A DNA stretch of 64,000 nt, taken from Theropithecus gelada. Its lineage: Eukaryota; Chordata; Mammalia; Primates; Cercopithecidae. Where the stretch lies: positions 17,072,965-17,136,964 of the forward strand of contig NC_037682.1 in assembly GCF_003255815.1 (NCBI RefSeq). The letters run 5' to 3'. The notes below the pieces were generated by a model that searched no databases, was not told the origin of the DNA, and saw only the letters and a list, made by a program, of their open reading frames with translations. Positions 33,594 to 45,109 of the stretch are shown here, in pieces. The stretch's first letter is position 1, and each line of letters begins with the position of its first letter. The translations under genes were made by a program, and so were the position numbers.

Positions 33594-34529
33594 TTATTTC
33601 TTATCAGAAACCACCATCAATCTATTCCATATTCTCCTCATGGCCTGATTTACTTCCTTATTCCTGAAAGTGTAAATCAGAGGATTGAGCAAGGGAGTTA
33701 AGATGGTGTAAAATATTGCCACCATTTTGTCAACGGAAAAAGCAGATGGAGGTCGTGCATATACAAATATGCATGGGACGAAGAACAAAATCACAACAGC
33801 AATGTGAGATCCACAGGTGGAGAGAGCTTTCCAACGCCCTTCAGAACCGTGGGTTCTCAGAGAGAGCAAGATGACAGCATAGGAGACAAGCAACAAGGAG
33901 AAGTTTATGATGCAGATAAACCCACTGTTGATGACCACCAAGAGGCCAAAGATGTGAATATCAGTGCAGGCAAGCTCCAGTAATGGGTACAAGTCACACA
34001 TAAAATGATCGATGACATTGGGGCCACAAAAGGGAAGCTGGACAGTAAAAAGAATTTGTATCATGGAATGCAAGAGGCCCCCTGTCCAGGCTATCCCCAT
34101 CAGAATGCCACAGAACCTCCGGTTCATGATAGAAGAGTAACGCAAGGGCTTGCAAATGGCCACATAACGATCATAGGCCATGACTGTGAGGACAATCACC
34201 TCCACCCCAGCAAAGAAGTGTTCAGCAAAGAGCTGCATCATGCAGCCTTCAAAAGAGATAGTTTTCGTCACATAGAGGGAGTCCACAATCATCTTTGGGG
34301 TGATGACAGAGGAGAAGCACGCATCCAGGAAGGACAGGAAGCCCAAGAAGAAGTACATAGGGGACCCCAGAAGAGCAGGGCTGCTGAGTATGGTTACTAC
34401 AATTAGCATGTTGCCCCCAACACTTGCAATGTAGACAAACAAAAATACAGCAAATACTATTTCCTGAACATTTGGATTCTGTGAAAGTCCCAGGAGGACA
34501 AACTCAGTTACAAAGCTTTGGTTTTGCAT
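33594..34529 (-). CDS. OR4C15: Olfactory receptor, family 4 subfamily C (OR4C15-like), intact
   Basis: From the ATG at 34529 the protein has 311 residues and all OR signatures: N3-Q-S glycosylation site; GN at 39-40; SPMYFFLGFLS at 56-66; MAYDRYVAIC at 117-126; ECL2 cysteines around 168, 178 and 188; SY in TM5; KALSTCGSH at 234-242; PLLNPLIY at 279-286; C-terminal VVSDKK. It closely matches remembered human OR4C15, from MQNQSFVTEF to RLMVVSD. The frame stays open upstream, and the acceptor at 34576 would leave an in-frame ATG at 34568 in the same exon. Translation from there would add 13 residues (324 aa). I chose 34529 because it aligns with the usual OR start. The further upstream ATGs at 34625 and 34631 lie in the predicted intron. 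The ligand is not known to me. Confidence 0.93.
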   Translation of the reverse strand: MQNQSFVTEFVLLGLSQNPNVQEIVFAVFLFVYIASVGGNMLIVVTILSSPALLGSPMYFFLGFLSFLDACFSSVITPKMIVDSLYVTKTISFEGCMMQLFAEHFFAGVEVIVLTVMAYDRYVAICKPLRYSSIMNRRFCGILMGIAWTGGLLHSMIQILFTVQLPFCGPNVIDHFMCDLYPLLELACTDIHIFGLLVVINSGFICIINFSLLLVSYAVILLSLRTHGSEGRWKALSTCGSHIAVVILFFVPCIFVYARPPSAFSVDKMVAIFYTILTPLLNPLIYTFRNKEVNQAMRRIWNRLMVVSDKK

Positions 34530-34575
34530 GTTTTCCAAGGAAAAGATGAAAGCTCCGACAGGGATCATGTGGAAT

Positions 34576-34598
34576 CTGCAATTAGGACAAAGTAAAAT
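34576..34598 (-). promoter_or_regulatory. 3' splice acceptor of the OR4C15-like coding exon
   Basis: The minus strand reads actttgtcctaattgcag, ending at 34576. A branch-like 'tgatttg'/'cctaat' lies just before it. The exon starts at 34575, 46 nt before the canonical ATG and 7 nt before the alternative ATG at 34568. Confidence 0.7.
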
Positions 34599-34599
34599 T

Positions 34600-35185
34600 T
34601 GTTTCAAATCAATTTGTAGTATCATAGTCATCAACAAGTCGGTTCATCCATATGCAAAATTATTGAGTGCTTCTGTTGTCATTGAAAACATAAATTAGAA
34701 ATTCTTGGAGGTAGCACTGACATATCAGGCAGAATTATGATGGAGATAATTTAAAGAATACTTGAAAACAACCAGAGGTTCAATACGGCAAAAGGATATG
34801 TGGTAGAGAAGAGAAGAGAAAGAGTTTTCATATCAAGTGCCAGCTTTGATCATTTACTAGTGGCTTCCTGCTATGAATTATTGAGAAGTATTCTGAAGTT
34901 ACCTCTCAATTATGAGAGAAAGAGCATTGTAACTTACTTATTCCTGCCATTGGCATGAAATCAGAGCACGGATAACCAGCATCCCATTCCTAATCAGGAG
35001 ACTGCTTTATCTACAATTAGAAGAAAACAGCATATAGTTCAAGAGACACTTAAAAATTATGGCTGCTTTTCAAATATTTCTTTAAAAGTCTTAACTGAAT
35101 TCATTCTGAATTCATTCTTTACAAAAGAGAAAGATCTCTAGAAAGTCCCTAACCTGACATTTAATACATAAAAAGTATGCACTAA
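34600..35185. other. Unassigned upstream DNA of OR4C15-like gene
   Basis: No named repeat or other gene. It should be intron and promoter-side sequence of the OR4C15-like gene. Confidence 0.4.
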
Positions 35186-35189
35186 GTGC

Positions 35190-35310
35190 CAAGGGTTTTC
35201 TTATCTGTCATTTTAAAATGAAAATAGAAGTTTATTATTATTATAAAAGTAATAATGTCTACATCAGAATGTTGTTATGATGACTAGTGAAACAATGGAA
35301 GGCTCAGGAC
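35190..35310 (-). repeat. MIR SINE fragment, antisense
   Basis: 'ttcttatctgtcattttaaa', 'aataatgtctacatcagaat' and 'gttgttatgatgactagtg' resemble the antisense MIR order. Confidence 0.5.
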
Positions 35311-35334
35311 CGACTGCCCTAGGGAGTAGTCTGC

Positions 35335-35475
35335 ATTAGGTCTTATTATCCCTATTTGATTGCTGGGAAACTCATGCTTAAAGAAGTTAAGTTCAAGCAA
35401 ATAACAGATAATCTGGGATATTAACACAGAACCTCAGGCTCCAACACCCAATTCCTTTCCACTGGATCAGCAGAG
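35335..35475 (+). repeat. MIR SINE fragment
   Basis: 'cttattatccctatttgatt', 'gggaaactcatgcttaaaga' and 'agaacctcaggctccaa' follow the sense MIR core to 3' side. Confidence 0.55.
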
Positions 35476-35638
35476 AAAGGAGTGGGGATATTCCTTTTCC
35501 AGTAAGAACTGCAGAGTAGGAGTGGCCTTTCTACAAACACTTGCATGTACAAATTGGCATCAACCACATAAGTAAGGAAGAGAAACAATATATTGAATAT
35601 AAATATATTTATATTTTATAAATATATAAAATATATTT

Positions 35639-35764
35639 TAGAGCCAAAGCGGGAAATAGGATGAGGTGAAATGAGTAAGAACTTCAGCTCCAGACTCATA
35701 TAGACCTGGGTTCAAGTCCAAGCTCTCCTACTCATTCTATGGCATGTCAGAACAAGTCACTTCA
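35639..35764. repeat. 126-bp direct duplication, copy 1
   Basis: Starts tagagccaaagcgggaaat and ends acaagtcacttca. It is repeated at 36568-36693 with only three mismatches that I can see and no indel. It contains MIR-like antisense sequence ('gggttcaagtccaagctctc'), but the near identity is far too high for two independent MIR copies. Flanks differ on both sides. Confidence 0.95.
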
Positions 35765-36567
35765 GAATCTTGAGGTTTTATTAATTATTTTCCAATTTTT
35801 ATATAGTGTAATCAGGTCTAATGAAGTTTAATTCCTAAAAGTATATGTTTCAACTTTATATGCATTATTGTGTACCAGAGTGTTTATATATAGCTTACCT
35901 ACTCATCTCTCAGGATTATGGTGATGGTCAGATTTGAAAATGTGAACATTTTACTTAGGATAAAGTGCTCTTATCAATTGTAGTAACTATTTACTCACTT
36001 AAAAAGTCAGCCATCTTATCTACAAAAAGCTTTTCTATGAGTCATCTAGATAATGACTCTCCAACTTTTGACTTCATTTCCACAGGCAGACACAGCTTTA
36101 AAGGATAATTGTGTCTTCACCTGTACATATAATTGAAATATATTTTTCAATTACCATATATATATGCATGTGTTTGAATATATGTATATGTGTATATTTA
36201 TATGTATATATACCTCTATTAAAAAATAGGTGAATAAAAGAATAAAGGGATTTATTTTGAGATTTAAATAAGCTGATTTTTATGAATGTCAGAGTTAACA
36301 GAAACAATTTAAAATGTTAATAAAACTAACAAATATACAACTGTATATGTTAATATACATTCTTTTGCTTACTTTAAAACAGTCATTTCCATTTTTCAGG
36401 TTCCATTTCTAAGCAGTGTCTGCACTAGGAATTCCATATCCAGTTATAAGTTATCACCAAGAAAATATGAGCTGAAACAAACCTTATAAGGTTATTAGAT
36501 AAATCAGTAACCATTTATTGCAAAGTAAAGCATGGCAATAAATGATCCAACAGTGCTCATCTTAGCC
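35765..36567. other. AT-rich spacer between the duplicated blocks
   Basis: It contains 'ctcatctctcaggattatgg' (35903-35922), which may be the displaced rest of an antisense MIR, and a TA/TG-rich low-complexity stretch at about 36130-36215. No gene. Confidence 0.45.
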
Positions 36568-36800
36568 TAGAGCCAAAGCGGGAAATAGGATGAGGTGAAA
36601 TGAGTAAGAACTTCAGCTCCAGACTCATATAGACCTAGGTTCAAGTCCAAGCTCTCCTACTCGTTCTATGGCATGTTAGAACAAGTCACTTCAAATTCTT
36701 AACATTCTCAAAGCCTCAGCTTCCACTTCAGTACATGGATATGGTAAGAATGTCTATCCATACATATCTTGTGAGAATAAGATAAAGCAATGCAAACAAA
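36568..36800 (-). repeat. 126-bp direct duplication, copy 2, continuing into antisense MIR
   Basis: 36568-36693 repeats copy 1. Beyond it the MIR continues with 'ctcaaagcctcagcttcc' and 'cttgtgagaataagataaag', so this site looks like the intact source of the MIR part. Confidence 0.8.
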
Positions 36801-37648
36801 AGCATTGATGCAGTAAGAAGCATAGAAGATCATGCTGAGTGGTGAGAACAAGCTCTCAGAGCCATTGACACAGAGCAGAAATAACATTTTTACCCTAATT
36901 TTTGCTTTACCAAGACCAAGGTGGTTTTACTCATCCTTTTATTAATTTACAAATGTTAAATATCTTATTTGGTCGGTCTCAGTGCAGACATGGTGTTTTA
37001 AAATGCACAACACTTTTAAATGTCTTTAGTAATCCCTAAAGTACTGTGGCCCCCATTCTGTCAAGTATCCACTCCTATTTCAAATAACTTCATTGTACAT
37101 AGAAAACCTAATTGGGTTGGAGATGGGAAGAAAGACAAGGCTCTATGTTAATCTAATAATTAAATGATTCTTAATCTCTCCACTTCCTTTATCTGGGCTG
37201 CTCTAAGAACAATAACACTTTAGAATTAAAATATTCATTAGATATAAAGAAACCAACCACTTCTTTCAGATAAAAGGGATTTCGAAAATTAGTGTGGAAA
37301 CTTTGACAATAGAAAGTATAGCATCTTCATAATTTATGGTAACATTTATGGTTTTAAATCATTTTAAAATACTCCTAAATGTGATGTGTTGTTTCAGATT
37401 GAATCCTAGAATAGAAAAAAGACAGGAGAAAAAATAATGAAATATGAATAAAATCTGGTGTTTAGTTAACAGTATATATCAATGTTCATTTCATAGTCTT
37501 CACAAATGTACCATGGTAATGTAAGATGAAAACATTAAGGGAAACTAAGTGAGTAGTATGCAGAAGCTCTCTATAGTATCTTCACAACTTTTCTCTTAAT
37601 CTAAAATTACTTCTAACGAAAAGTTACTTAAAAAGTATTTTTTTTCTG
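36801..37648. other. Unassigned intergenic DNA
   Basis: No gene or named repeat. Confidence 0.4.
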
Positions 37649-37649
37649 C

Positions 37650-37765
37650 TATCAAAAAGCTAGCAATCCCAGCTTCATCTACTAGTCGCATACCATGAAC
37701 AAAACACTATGATTCAGAATCCTCTACTATAAAATAGATAGCAACATTTGAAGCTTCCTCACCCA
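37650..37765 (-). repeat. MIR SINE fragment, antisense
   Basis: 'agcaatcccagcttcatcta', 'catgaacaaaacac' and 'ctactataaaatagatagca' follow antisense MIR. Confidence 0.55.
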
Positions 37766-39480
37766 TGAGAGTCCAATAGATAGTTATTCTGAATGTGTTC
37801 TGCAAAGTACAAATTAAAAGTAAGATATGAAATCTTTATGTCAATATTATTTTTAAGCAGCATCTACATACACAAAGTGAGCTGGAAAATTGAATCGATC
37901 ATAAGAGTATAATACATGTGTTCAAAACTATACTATTTTTAAGCTACATCCCTTCTAAAATTACAGTAAAACTGCTTAATTCATGTCATCCTTTTGGAAA
38001 ACATATTAGTAAATAGCTTCAGAATTATAAACATGTTTATTTTCTTTATACTAGTAACCTCAACTCTAAGAACATATTCTAAAAGTGAAATGAAATGGGA
38101 AAGTTTTATAATAAAAGATGGTGCAATGTCATTTACAATAGTGAAAATTGAGAAACATGTAAAATATACAATCATAGGAAGATATTTATCTAAATTAGAC
38201 TATCACAAATTAATATCACATGGTGCTATAAATAAAATACTAATTAATGACACGAGGACATAGAAGTCGAGGCATTTTCACAATATTTTAAGTGAGAAAA
38301 CAGAAAAAATATAACTCTGCCCATTTGTATAGATATTTATAATATAATTTTATGATCTAGAAGGAAACATAAAATGACAGAGACTCTATTTGTTTTGTAT
38401 ATCTTGTATTACTGTAAGAATATTTAAAACTAAACATTAAGTTTAAAACTCACACCGCCATATTTTCCATCATCTAAACAGTTCAAAAAGGAGGTGGAAC
38501 TTGGGGATAATTCATTTGCACACCTGAAACTAATATGTGAACATAACACAGAATCAAATAGTAAAAATTTTAAACTTCCTACACTTTCCATAAATAGTCA
38601 TACTATGGGCCCTGCCCTCTCCACCCTTTAGACATTCATTTTGATATCAATTTGAAATTCATACTGTCCTATAGGTAGAGGCTTATTTTGTTTATATTTC
38701 TCATAGAACATTCCATGGTCTTTCCTTTCTTGATAGCCATACCCTTAATATGCTGGAGTCACCCCTGAGACTGCCCCAGGGCCCCTCACATAATGAACTG
38801 TGGTTGCTGGGCCATTTCTTGGGCTGTGACCTGAGGAAGTGGCCTCCTGATTCCCCTCTACACACGTTGCCTACTATTTCCTTCCCATCAGTTTTAACAA
38901 CAAAACTAATTCTATTTGTCCTGGAAATAATAGAATTCCTATTTCAAGTATGAAGTATATACAACATTCAAAACTATAAGAAGAATTAGTGGTAAGGTTA
39001 TCATTATAAGTAATGTTTTGTAGTTATAGTTCAAGCAGTAAATTTTAGAGACGTTTATGTGGACGTATGAATGCATATTAGTCCCATTTGCGTACATTTT
39101 TTCCAAATAAATACTGTTACGACAAAGAAGAAGAACAAATTAAAATCCTATTTGTAATTATCCTCCCTGTTAAGTTTCTTAAATCCACCACATTTTTGAT
39201 CCAGGATTATTATTCAACCATGAAAAGTTTATTCCTGGCCTGTCTAGCTAAGCATGTTCCTTTCCCTGGCAACCTGGGAAATAATGTTCTCTTCAACTTT
39301 CAGAATTTCAGTATCATTTCCTCTCTTTTCAGTGTTGCTCTGTTAATTTCCCTAAATGGTCCAACTTTTATACTATTACTTTCTGGAATTTGAAGGAAAA
39401 AAAAAAACCCTTTTTCTTTTTCCACTTTTCCACTGGTGTCCTTTCTCCTATTAGATGCCTGACCTTTCCTTTTTACTTTT
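37766..39480. other. Unassigned intergenic DNA
   Basis: No convincing gene. ORFs of 64-101 codons here have no recognisable domain. A T/C-rich stretch (39412-39505) leads into the next Alu. Confidence 0.4.
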
Positions 39481-39504
39481 CCTTTCTTTTCTTTTCCTTT
39501 CTTT

Positions 39505-39791
39505 TGAGACAGAATTTCTCTCGTCACCCAAGCTGTAGTGCAGTGGCATGGATCTCATCTTACTGAGACCGCCACCTCCCCTCCTGGGTTCAAGCACTTC
39601 TCCTGCCTCATCCCCTCGAGTAGCTGAAATTACAGGCAGCCACCACCACACCTGGCTAATTTTCACGTTTTTAGTAGAGACGGGTGTTTGCCATGTTGGC
39701 CAGGCTGGTCTTGAACTCCTGACCCCAGGTGATCTGCCTGCCTCAGCCTCCCAAATGCTAGGATTACAGGCATGGGACACCGTGCCTGGCT
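39505..39791 (-). mobile_element. Alu SINE, reverse orientation
   Basis: From 'tgagacagaatttctctcgtc' to 'gacaccgtgcctggc', with a C/T-rich reverse tail on its left and a T18 run (39794-39811) on its right. Three overlapping ORFs of about 106-109 codons are Alu shadows. Confidence 0.9.
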
Positions 39792-39811
39792 CTTTTTTTT
39801 TTTTTTTTTCT

Positions 39812-40325
39812 TCTGTTTTCTTAGTGATTTATCTCATTTTAAGGAGGAGACAAAGCCATGACAACTAGTGCTAAAGCAATTCACAGCTTCAGGCATTTAA
39901 ATTTTCCTAAACAATTCTAAGAAAGGAACTTAAAGCTACTTATGACATCAAATGCACTTGGGAAAAGTGAGGGAGCCATGGTTAAAATCAGAAGAATTTA
40001 CTCTGTGGCTTGAGTCATGATTTATCATCCTTGGGGTCCTTCTCAGGGCCATTTGTGAGGGGATAATTGTGGAAAGAGTAAATGTTTCATTCTATATCAG
40101 TAAATATAGTCACTATCATTCTATGTAAGTAAATGTAATCAGTATTTAGCTCTGTAAATGATACAGTAGTACTTGAATTATCCATGTTACATCAGTTTTC
40201 TTTATACAGCCTCAGGAAATTCTACTCTTTAAAACATCAGGAAAGTGGCAGCATTAGAGGATAAATGATAATTATTTTATTAGACTTGAAGTAATTAGGT
40301 GCTTTGGTCCTCCAAAAACCACCAG
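39812..40325. other. Unassigned intergenic DNA
   Basis: No gene. A short near repeat, 'gtaaatatagtcactatcat' and 'gtaaatgtaatcagtat', occurs at about 40102-40145. Confidence 0.4.
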
Positions 40326-40329
40326 CTTG

Positions 40330-40565
40330 CAGTTTGTTATAACAGCTACTGTTTACTGGGTACCTATTATGTGTCAAGTGCCATTCTCTGGCCTCTGCAT
40401 GTATTATTTTATTTGTTTTGGCATTCTTTGAGCTTGCTAATATTATTGTCCTCGTTAAATATGAGGAGTCAGAGAATCAGAAAGGCTATGCAACTGCCCA
40501 AGTTTACAATTATTAAGGTAGGCTCGTGCGTGGCATTAAAATTTGTATCCTGACCACAACACCCA
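40330..40565 (+). repeat. MIR SINE
   Basis: 'ctattatgtgtcaagtgcca', 'tattattgtcctcgttaaat', 'atgaggagtcagagaatcag' and 'aactgcccaagtttacaatt' give a nearly complete sense MIR. Confidence 0.8.
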
Positions 40566-41615
40566 CACTTTAAAGCACTACAACACAACTTGAAATCCTC
40601 TCAGAAAATGCAAAAATGCGAATTATGACCTCACCATTTATCAGTTCCCTGAAAATTTTGGTGATGCCCAGTCTCCTAGTCTCTATAGTGAAGAGTCCAT
40701 CCCGTGGCTAAAGGTGAGGTTGTTTCCAGCTCTTCCTTCTACATTTAATAGACAAAGGAAGAGCATCTTCGGCAGGCAAGGCAGGCAGTGTTCCCCACTG
40801 CTTTTCAGGTGCTGTCTTCAACATGGTCTCAGGAAAATCAATAAATAAATGAAGGAACAAAAGTTTCCTCCTTGGTTTCTAACAGGAATTTAAAGAGGTT
40901 TCCCTGAGAGGTCATGAACTTGAAGAATAGCTCCTCCATTCCCCACAGGGTTTTGGTAATGTCCCATCAGTATGATTTGCTAAGATGCAATTTTATGTTT
41001 GCATTTGCTCAAGAGTTTGCAAAACAACTTTCATGGCCCTGATAATTAGAGTTCTTTGTTTGTTTGTTTTAACTTCTCCTGGGTTTCTATTTGAAGATGC
41101 TTTCCTTTCCCTTTGTGCTCAGGAACAGAACACTGTGTACTGTGATGAAATATGTCTCTGCAGAATTTGGGGAAAATGCCTACTCACTACGCCCTAAAGA
41201 GTGATTTCTGGGACGAGGCAGCATTAATCAATAAGGACAACATGTGTTGTTTTGGGACTGTGGTAGCAATGAGATGAGTGCTTATTAAAGAATAACATTT
41301 TATGTATAGGTATGCAAAGAGGTATAGAGTAATTGAAATGTGATTTTTTTTCTTGCAGAAACTGATCTTGAGATGCCATGACTTTAAAAATTACAATCTC
41401 TAGAAAGTACAGTTCCTAGAAATTAAAGGAATTTTTATCTTTTTATTTTATTTTATTTGAAAAGAATATATGGTCTGTTTAAGATAACGTAGCATTGAGA
41501 CTGAAGCTTGAGGGACAACTTAAACTGATCACCTCAGGTCCCTTTAGAAAGGGATCACATCAAACAATTGGCTGCTTTCCACAGTCTCCAAACATTTTTA
41601 CCTATTTCTTTGCAA
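40566..41615. other. Unassigned intergenic DNA
   Basis: No gene or named repeat. It includes a short (TTTG)n at 41057-41070 and (TTTTA)n at 41442-41458. Confidence 0.4.
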
Positions 41616-41619
41616 ATAT

Positions 41620-42010
41620 GTAATTTTTAATTTTATCATTGATGAATGACATGCATACAGAAATACACACACAAAGCATTCAGGTAAAGCTTGATGAATT
41701 ATTACAAGACTAATATACATACGTAACCAAGAAGTAAAACCAGCCTCATTTATATCACCAACAATCACTTTCTCCCTCCTTCTCCCATAAAGGCAACCAA
41801 TGTCTTAAGAGCTAACATTGTACATCAGCTTTCTCTTTTTATACAAGTGTTGTATTATAAAAAATTTTAAACATATACAAAACAAATAAAATTGTATAAT
41901 AGACCCCATCACTCAACCTCAAGAGTTACTAATCATGTGCCATTTTTGTTTCATCTGTACTTCAACCCATTCACCACCTCCCACTTCATTCTTTATTTTC
42001 AGTTCTTCTT
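41620..42010. mobile_element. Possible old L1 3' UTR-type repeat
   Basis: Phrases 'acatacgtaaccaagaagta', 'ataaaattgtataatagacc' and 'aatcatgtgccatttttgtt' resemble blocks common in old L1 3' UTRs. Subfamily and strand were not settled. Confidence 0.35.
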
Positions 42011-42376
42011 TTGGTGTGTGTGATATCCTGCCTATTTTTATATCTACTCATATCCCACAGAAAAATGTAGGATTGAAGAGATTCATCAAAAAAGTCAAGG
42101 CCCGGAAGCACTGTTACTTCAATTGCCTAGGAATTTACAGAGAAGTGTTTTCTTGTCATGGGATTTTAGATGTGTGTTCTGAAACAGAAGAGTCACCTGG
42201 CATAGACCACGGTCCTGGTTACAGTGATATTTTTAAAATATCACTCAGCAACAAGCCCAGCAATTCATTCTGGAATCCTGGTTCTCACTTCAAACCACAG
42301 TTACACTGTTAGAATCTTCTACTTTATCCCATGTCCTGCTTTGCTTAATCCTTTATTAGTACTGTAACATGAAAAT

Positions 42377-42710
42377 AAGATTGTAAAGATGGGCCAGGTA
42401 TGGTGGCTCGAACCTGTAATCCCAGCTGTTTGTGAGGCCGTGGCAGGAAGATGACTGAAGCCCAGGAGTTTGAGAGTAGCCTGGGCAACAACAGGGAGAC
42501 CCCAACTCTACAAATATTTTTTTAAAAAATTAGCTGGGTATGGCAGCACTTGCTTGTGGTCCCCATTACTCCAGAGAAATGTGGTAGGAGAATTGCCTAA
42601 GCCCAGGAGGTCGAGGCTGCAGTGAACTGTATTTGCACTGCTGCACTCCAGCCTGGGTGACAGAGCAACATCCTGTACCAAAAAAAGAGAGAGAAAGATT
42701 GTAAAGATGG
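42377..42710 (+). mobile_element. AluJ-like SINE with target-site duplications
   Basis: Diverged full-length Alu (42391-42690) with tail aaaaaaagagagagaaag. It is flanked by aagattgtaaagatg at 42377-42391 and 42695-42709. The duplication is perfect despite the age of the copy. Confidence 0.93.
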
Positions 42711-43780
42711 AGTAGGGAGATAACATAAGAAATATATTATATTTGCACAGTTATGAAAAATAGAATAACTCAGAAAAGTTTAAATAGTTTAAATCAGAAA
42801 AGAGAAAGGCAGAGACAGAGAGAGCTATAGTCAAGGAGAAGAAATAGCAGGTGAAGGAATAGCCAGTTTTTCTTCTAGAATTTATCCAATATTCTACTCT
42901 TTCCTACTGATTTAAAACTCTATCTTCATCATTTATTAAATTTAAAAAATTATACTAAGTTTTCAAAGACAGGTGACTCAATTTCTAGGCAATTCCTTAT
43001 CATGCAACCTATAGCAAAGTTATTTACAAGGCAGAGCTTCAAGAAATGTTCCTGATATCTAATAGATCTAGTCCTCTATCCCTATGCTTCTCACACTTTT
43101 TATTACCAAGGCTACTATTCAAACCTGGGCCCACATTCATATGCATTTTAGAACTGGTTTATCAATTAACGTGAAAAAATGTTTCATCATTATAGAGGGA
43201 GGAATCTGAGGGTATTAATTCATCATAAAATTAATGTCTCTAAAATCAGGGTCTCCCCTAGAATGTGCAAAGTCAGCCAAATGTGTTCTGCAGGAACTCT
43301 GTTTATATAATCAGGTTGATGTAAAAAAAATAATTTGACTGAAGAGTGTATTACAAAATGTCTGAGCCAGTGTCTGATGTAGTGATTTGTTGGGTAGAGA
43401 TTTAGAATTGTGAGCAGAGAAGAGGTACCTATGTACTTGTTTATTGTCCAACCAGAGCACATGAAAATTCTTCTTGGTGCCTAAGCATCTCTCTTCCTAT
43501 TCAGGTCCAGGAACCATCTCTTCTTGTTCTTTGCAAACCCTGCTTATGTTGAAATAATGCCTTTGCACTTCTTTCGTACTATTTATTTAACTCTGTTTTA
43601 CCTCATTACTTATGACGTTGTATCATTTATGGGGCTGTCCATGAATATGGGATTCCAATGACTCTCTCAAAGATATTTTCTTAATAATGATCACAGACAC
43701 AAGTCTGATAACCAGAGGCTGCAAGATTATCTGAACAAGTTCCTTGGTCATGTCGAATTGACCTTTTGGAATTTTAAAGC
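42711..43780. other. Unassigned intergenic DNA
   Basis: No gene or named repeat. Confidence 0.4.
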
Positions 43781-43784
43781 GTTA

Positions 43785-44778
43785 ATATAGAACTACAATT
43801 CTTCCAACAATGCCTTCTGTTGAGCACATTAGACTATAATCATGGTATTCCTGGAAAGTGATATCTTTTGAAATTGTCAATATCCCTACCTTCCAAACAC
43901 CACCAACAAGGCGGAGGACAGATGAAAAAACTGGGGAATCAAGAAAAGTGGTTACATTCATACAAGACATGTCCCTCATCACATGTGGCTTAAGACCAAC
44001 ACAGGAGAATACAACGTTACCATCCTTGCTACCAAAGGAAGTAAGAGAGGGCAACCATTGGACAAGTCAGTCAACACTCCAGAGCAAAGGTCTTTAAAGC
44101 CCTTGAAATGAATAAGCCTAGCCACCCATACAGAACTTCCTGACACATAGCATAGAGCCTGCAGAAGAGCTGAGGTGGCCTTTCTGAGTGTCAGCATTAA
44201 GGATGCACAAGACAAAAGATGTCTGCCACCACTCTTAGCACCTGCAGGGCCGGAGATGCTGGCACCGCATCAAAGCATGAACAGATAAAAACTGATGAAG
44301 CCCCACACACATTTCCAAGGCCAAGTGTTGGTAAGGGGTCATTTATATCCCAGAACTTTGTCCCTGTCCTATGTCACCCAGAATCATCATGTCAACACAA
44401 TTCTAGTGAGCAATGTAGTACAATCCCATGAGAGAAACAATGAACTCACCTCTGGAAGACATTTGCTTGTCAAGCTGTACTTCTGCTACTCTGATCCTGG
44501 CCACAGAGCCTGGGATAACATCATACATGCAGCAGCCAGAGCTTCTGAGGACGTCTGGGTAATCTCATGGAATAGAGTGACAAACAGCATCCCAAACAGA
44601 AAAGACAGGAAGGGGATCCATGCAGTTGGGTCTGGGCTGGGATGCCCCATCAAAAAAACTGCCCAGTCACAGATACTGAAAGAAAACGTAGAAAACTTTA
44701 ATGAAGACACTCCGAAGTCTGGACTTCAGAGCAGCAATCCTACTTGTACAGGAGGAGTAAGGACAGTACTATCTAAAA
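43785..44778 (+). other. Unidentified ORF-dense segment, possible processed pseudogene or unnamed repeat
   Basis: About 1 kb less AT-rich than its surroundings. Plus-strand ORFs succeed one another in different frames: 79 codons (43858-44097), 70 codons (44219-44431) and 191 codons (44295-44870, the last part running into the next Alu). None has a domain I recognise, and the minus strand has similar length ORFs, so coding origin is unproven. It ends exactly at an Alu. Retrocopy, ERV fragment or chance are all open. Confidence 0.3.
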
Positions 44779-44784
44779 TATTAT

Positions 44785-45085
44785 TTCTGGACTGGGTGCA
44801 GTGGCTCACGCCTGTAATCCCAGCACTTTGGGAGGCTGAGGTGAGCGGATCACTTGCAGTCAGGAGTTAGAGAGACCTGCCTGACCAACATGGTGAAACC
44901 CTGTCTCCACTAAAAATACAAAAATTAGCCACGTGTGGTGTCACACACCTGTAATTCCACCAACTTGGGAGGCTGAGGCAGGAGAATCGCTGGAACCTGG
45001 GAGGCAGAGGTTGCAGCGAGCTGAGGTCGTGCCATTCCACTCCAGACTGGGCGACAGAGTGAGATTCCATCTCAAAATAAATACA
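44785..45085 (+). mobile_element. Alu SINE with short target-site duplication
   Basis: Full length from 'ggactgggtgcagtggctca' to 'ctcaaaataaata'. The flanks share attatttct (44780-44788 and about 45086-45094). Confidence 0.92.
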
Positions 45086-45109
45086 TTATTTCTTCCCATC
45101 TAAAAACAA

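Noticed and set aside
34005..34406. 133-codon plus-strand ORF opposite the OR4C15-like gene; a similar ORF lies at 59301-59702 opposite the last OR and at 18864-19247 opposite the OR4P4 pseudogene
   Set aside because: They lie antisense to conserved OR coding sequence and have similar positions because the OR sequences are related. Composition is that of a shadow frame, with no domain.
44486..44710. 74-codon minus-strand ORF with a hydrophobic centre
   Set aside because: The plus strand is equally open here, and nothing supports coding on either strand.
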